DNA of 9,538 bases from Deltaproteobacteria bacterium (GTDB taxonomy: Bacteria; Desulfobacterota; DSM-4660; Desulfatiglandales; B25-G16): the NCBI GenBank assembly GCA_019308645.1, contig JAFDHR010000082.1, positions 1-9,538 of the forward strand, written 5' to 3'. The translations under genes and the position numbers were made by a program. A model generated the notes under the pieces. That model was not told where the DNA came from, searched no databases, and saw only the letters and a program-made list of their open reading frames with translations. The number at the start of each line of letters is the position of its first letter. Positions within the stretch are counted from its first letter, which is position 1. Of the stretch, positions 6,952 through 9,538 are shown in pieces.

Positions 6952-6977
6952 ACATTTATTCTGAATAAGGCTATGCT
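6949..6977 (+). promoter_or_regulatory. Candidate promoter for the beta-CASP hydrolase gene
   Basis: TTTACA (6949-6954) and TATGCT (6972-6977) lie 17 bases apart, matching the -35 consensus at 5 of 6 and the -10 at 4 of 6. Transcription would begin near 6984, just ahead of a five-codon leader ORF at 6987-7001. Confidence 0.35.
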
Positions 6978-7002
6978 TCCCTGGGCATGATCAAAATATA
7001 AA

Positions 7003-7010
7003 AAGGAGGA
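7003..7010 (+). promoter_or_regulatory. Strong ribosome binding site of the beta-CASP gene
   Basis: AAGGAGGA is a near-perfect Shine-Dalgarno sequence 7 bases before ATG 7018. It is the best such site in the window and fixes the start of this gene. Confidence 0.8.
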
Positions 7011-7017
7011 GCAAAAT

Positions 7018-8628
7018 ATGATCAAAATAACCTGTTTGGGCGCTGCTGGATCAGTAACCGGATCCAATTATCTCATTGAAAATTCTCAGGGCAAAAAAGT
7101 TCTTGTTGACTGCGGCCTCTTTCAAGGTGGGAAACAGATAGAACTGCGCAACTGGCAAGACTGGGGCTTTGATCCTACACAGATCAATACCCTTTTTTTG
7201 ACCCATGCTCATATTGACCATAGCGGAAGAATACCCAAATTGGTAAAGGATGGTTTTCGAGGAAAGATTATCACCTCTCCACCCACAGCGGAACTGTGCC
7301 AAATTATGCTCCTTGATTCAGCGCATGTCCAGGAAATGGATGCCGAATGGCAGACGAGAAAAGATAAAAGAAAGGGTAAAAAGGAAATACTTCCCCTTTA
7401 CACAACGAAGGATGCCACACAAAGTTTACAATATCTTTCCCCAATGGAAAGAGACCAGATAATCACAGTTGAACCGGGAATAAAGGCACGCCTAAGGAAT
7501 GCGGGGCATATTCTTGGTTCTTCTATTGTGGAGCTGTGGATAGAGGAAGCGAATGAGGAAACAAAGATCGTTTTTTCAGGGGATCTGGGCAAACAAAATC
7601 AACTCATTATTAAAGATCCCTATGAAATCTTCGCAGGAGACTATCTATTTATTGAATCTACCTACGGTAACCGTATGCATCGCCCTTTCGAGGATAGCAA
7701 AAAAGAACTTTTAGAGGCCATCCAATATGCCTTATCACATAAGGAAAAGGTTATCATTCCAGCCTTTGCTCTGGAAAGGACCCAGGAGATACTCTACCTT
7801 CTGGGTGAGTTCTATAGGGATAAAATCCTTCCAAATATTCCTGTCTATCTGGATAGCCCTCTCGCCATCCAGGCCACACAAATCTTTCGTAAAAACAAAA
7901 AATATTATGATGAGCAGGCCAGGGCCATTGTGGATCAAGGTTTTGATCCCTTTGATATGCCAAATCTGCATTTCACCCCCACTACTGAAGAATCTATTGC
8001 CATCAATGAGAAACCTGGTTCCGCTATTATCATCGCTGCGAGCGGGATGTGCACCGCAGGCCGAATCAAACATCACCTCAAACATAACCTTTGGCGCCCA
8101 GGAGCAAGTATTATCATTGTAGGATTCCAGGCTCGGGGAACCACAGGAAGAAAGATAGTAGATGGAGAAAAACAGGTAAAGATTTTCAGAGAGGATGTTG
8201 CGGTCAAGGCAAAGGTTTTCACCATTGGCGGATTTTCTGCCCATGCAGATCAGAAAGACCTTCTGGAATGGGTAAGCCATTTCACCGAACCCCGCCCCAA
8301 GGTCTTTGTCGTCCATGGAGAGCCTACAGCCAGTGAAGCACTGGCTACAATGATCCGTGAGAAATTTGGGATGGATGTTCATGTTCCCAAATGGAAAGAA
8401 AGCCTGTTACTTAAAGCCAGAGAAGTGGTCCGAGAAGAAGTACCCGCTGAAGTAACACCTATAGAGATAAGGCAAACCATGCTCAACAAAGTCATTGATC
8501 TGGAATATGAAATAGAGCGATTAAAAACACGCCTTAAGGAAAAAGAAGAAAAGCCAACAATCAACGATGAGGATGTGAGTAAGCTTGAATATATTCAGGA
8601 AGAGCTTCAAAGAATCCTTCCTGAATAA
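7018..8628 (+). CDS. MBL-fold beta-CASP RNA metallo-hydrolase with C-terminal coiled coil
   Basis: A cytoplasmic metallo-hydrolase of the beta-CASP group (COG1236, related to the nuclease of eukaryotic CPSF73), expected to cut RNA using two zinc ions. The zinc-site motifs are complete: THAHIDHSG with H63, H65, D67 and H68; NAGHILGS with H164; FSGDLG with D189. The beta-CASP insert starts with IESTYGNR and includes AASGMCTAGR (S342-G343-M344). Then come GFSAHAD (H409, D411) and VVHGEP (H433). Bacterial members of this type are usually about 450-470 residues. This one is 536, and the extra tail (from about 475) has a heptad-like ENTIRE-charged segment IDLEYEIERLKTRLKEKEEK that should form a coiled coil for oligomerisation or partner binding (inference). 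No KH domain is visible, unlike archaeal CPSF homologues. The LOG gene begins 86 bases downstream on the same strand and may be co-transcribed. Confidence 0.9.
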   Translation: MIKITCLGAAGSVTGSNYLIENSQGKKVLVDCGLFQGGKQIELRNWQDWGFDPTQINTLFLTHAHIDHSGRIPKLVKDGFRGKIITSPPTAELCQIMLLDSAHVQEMDAEWQTRKDKRKGKKEILPLYTTKDATQSLQYLSPMERDQIITVEPGIKARLRNAGHILGSSIVELWIEEANEETKIVFSGDLGKQNQLIIKDPYEIFAGDYLFIESTYGNRMHRPFEDSKKELLEAIQYALSHKEKVIIPAFALERTQEILYLLGEFYRDKILPNIPVYLDSPLAIQATQIFRKNKKYYDEQARAIVDQGFDPFDMPNLHFTPTTEESIAINEKPGSAIIIAASGMCTAGRIKHHLKHNLWRPGASIIIVGFQARGTTGRKIVDGEKQVKIFREDVAVKAKVFTIGGFSAHADQKDLLEWVSHFTEPRPKVFVVHGEPTASEALATMIREKFGMDVHVPKWKESLLLKAREVVREEVPAEVTPIEIRQTMLNKVIDLEYEIERLKTRLKEKEEKPTINDEDVSKLEYIQEELQRILPE

Positions 8629-8714
8629 AGGTATGAAATGATGAGTTTTCACCCAATTAACTAAGTGCACAGTTTCATAAATTCGATAACATATAATGAC
8701 AGAGGTAATTGATC

Positions 8715-9368
8715 ATGCATGAGAAACAGTATATTGTTGATGACATTACAAAAGATGATACCTGGAGGATGTTTAATATCATGGCAGAATTTGTGGAGGG
8801 CTTTGATGCCATGCCCCAAATATATCCGGCTGTGACTATTTTTGGATCAGCCCGATCCCATCCCAACAGTCACAACTATAAAACTACAGAACATGTCGCT
8901 CGACTACTGGTAGAAAACGATTTTAATGTGGTTTCTGGTGGAGGACCTGGAGTTATGGAGGCAGCCAATAAAGGGGCTGCGGAGGCTGGCGGAAAATCTG
9001 TGGGCCTCCATATCCATCTTCCTAATGAGCAGAAACCCAATAAATATGCAAATGTCCAACTCGATTTTAAATACTTTTTTATCAGAAAGGTTATGTTTGT
9101 AAAATATGCGGTAGCCTATATCATTATGCCTGGAGGTTTTGGAACCCTTGACGAACTTTTTGAGTCCCTCACCTTGATTCAGACCAAAAGAATAAAATCC
9201 TTCCCTGTCATCCTCATAGATTCCAGCTACTGGAAAGGCCTGATTGACTGGATAAAACAAACCTTGATAAAAGAAAAGTCCATATCAGGATCAGACCTTG
9301 ACCTCTTAAGCCTCGTGGACACTCCTGAGGAAGCTGTCAGCATCATAAAGAAGACAGTGATTATCTGA
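8715..9368 (+). CDS. LOG family protein (TIGR00730-type Rossmann fold nucleotide hydrolase)
   Basis: A cytoplasmic LOG-family protein of 217 residues. Characterised relatives are phosphoribohydrolases that release the base from nucleoside monophosphates (cytokinin activation in plants, AMP or other nucleotides in bacteria). Numbering from ATG 8715, visible motifs are TIFGSAR (41-47), VVSGGGPGVMEAANKGA (71-87), R123-K124 in a FFIRKVMF segment, and the signature PGGFGTLDE (138-146) with catalytic E146. The ~30-residue N-terminal extension before the Rossmann core (WRMFNIMAEFVEGFDAM) is typical of the longer bacterial type. I chose ATG 8715 because AGAGG (8701-8705) lies 9 bases upstream; a TTG at 8709 would be only 3 bases away. 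A TATAAT at 8692-8697 is visible but has no good -35 and would start the transcript inside the ribosome site, so read-through from the beta-CASP gene seems likelier. Confidence 0.88.
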   Translation: MHEKQYIVDDITKDDTWRMFNIMAEFVEGFDAMPQIYPAVTIFGSARSHPNSHNYKTTEHVARLLVENDFNVVSGGGPGVMEAANKGAAEAGGKSVGLHIHLPNEQKPNKYANVQLDFKYFFIRKVMFVKYAVAYIIMPGGFGTLDELFESLTLIQTKRIKSFPVILIDSSYWKGLIDWIKQTLIKEKSISGSDLDLLSLVDTPEEAVSIIKKTVII

Positions 9369-9398
9369 AATCTGAAGAGTAAAGAATTTGAATCCTTG

Positions 9399-9438
9399 GC
9401 AATATAGTGGGCCTGGCCCATTCGTTCACTCATATTGC
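9399..9438. terminator. Nested inverted repeats between LOG and PIN genes, possible bidirectional terminator
   Basis: Outer arms GCAATAT (9399-9405) and ATATTGC (9432-9438) enclose an inner palindrome TGGGCC-T-GGCCCA (9408-9420). The structure begins 31 bases after the LOG stop codon and overlaps the last codons and stop of the convergent PIN gene. There is no clear T-run on either side, so termination is a guess from position and symmetry. Confidence 0.3.
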
Positions 9439-9538
9439 TCGAAGGAATTCAGAGGGGCGGAAGATGGGAATCGGGCACGAGCTAAGTTTTAGTAGATGAT
9501 GGTCGCTGGAAATAATAGCCTCGGCGCTCCCTTCAAGG
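9430..9538 (-). CDS. PIN-domain protein (putative toxin of a toxin-antitoxin pair), C-terminal end only
   Basis: The last 35 codons of a minus-strand gene that enters from the right edge, stopping at TGA 9430-9432. The translation reads SAEAIISSDHHLLKL, then PIPIFRPSEFLRAI. This matches the C-terminal end of PIN-domain nucleases, where a (A/D)xIV(T/S)xDxxLL segment supplies the last acidic metal ligand (here the D in SSDHHLL) and is followed by a P-I-x-x-PxEFL ending. Such proteins are often RNase toxins paired with a small antitoxin gene (VapC-like or COG1569). The antitoxin and the rest of the gene lie beyond the window. The gene is convergent with the LOG gene. Confidence 0.62.
   Translation of the reverse strand, partial: LEGSAEAIISSDHHLLKLSSCPIPIFRPSEFLRAI

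Larger units (their letters stand above)
6538..7017. other. 480-base divergent intergenic region
   Basis: It separates the PflX-type gene (leftward) from the beta-CASP gene (rightward). It holds a REP-like palindrome at 6594-6608, a doubtful 44-codon minus-strand ORF at 6690-6824, a 13-base palindrome AAAGAATTTCTTT at 6858-6870, an 11-bp-spaced direct repeat at 6932-6951, a promoter candidate at 6949-6977 and a strong ribosome site at 7003-7010. I see no tRNA, riboswitch fold or transposon end that I can name. Confidence 0.6.

Noticed and set aside
7735..8382. Long minus-strand ORF (215 codons) inside the beta-CASP gene
   Set aside because: It is the antisense shadow of a gene whose plus-strand frame carries every catalytic motif; the antisense peptide has no recognisable domain.
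8692..8697. Perfect TATAAT ahead of the LOG gene
   Set aside because: No acceptable -35 at 16-18 bases, and a start about 7 bases downstream would cut into the ribosome binding site at 8701-8705.

Overview
The window looks like chromosomal DNA of an anaerobic bacterium, perhaps a Desulfobacterota-type or related strict anaerobe. The support is gene content only: two oxygen-sensitive radical SAM proteins, a [4Fe-4S] ATPase activator of the 2-hydroxyacyl-CoA dehydratase/benzoyl-CoA reductase type, a DUF169 protein and a beta-CASP metallo-hydrolase. No rRNA, tRNA, CRISPR array, complete insertion sequence or phage gene is visible.

Left part (1-3119), all on the minus strand. A DUF456 membrane protein runs off the left edge. 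Next come a DUF169 gene broken by a one-base frameshift, a zinc-dependent alcohol dehydrogenase whose last ~25 residues have been lost through a small frame-shifting deletion, and an intact but orphan dehydratase/reductase activator ATPase. The two 3'-damaged neighbours suggest a stretch under weak selection, or uneven sequence quality.

Middle (3120-6537). An AT-rich DUF3800 gene (minus) looks like an acquired accessory gene. It is followed by two convergent radical SAM genes: an AmrS-type enzyme (plus) and a PflX/COG1313-type enzyme (minus). Both begin with a Tat-like leader and both carry a CxxCPRxC...GFC cysteine cluster before the radical SAM CxxxCxxC motif. This pair is the most interesting biology in the window, because radical SAM chemistry is normally cytoplasmic.

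Right part (6538-9538). A 480-base divergent intergenic region holds a REP-like palindrome, a doubtful 44-codon ORF, an 11-bp-spaced direct repeat, a promoter candidate and a leader mini-ORF that repeats the first four codons of the next gene. Then come a beta-CASP metallo-beta-lactamase-fold hydrolase with a C-terminal coiled coil and a LOG-family nucleotide-processing protein, both on the plus strand. The last 109 bases hold the 3' end of a PIN-domain protein on the minus strand. I see no single cohesive new system. The best leads are the exported-looking radical SAM pair, the two damaged genes and the regulatory structure before the beta-CASP gene.
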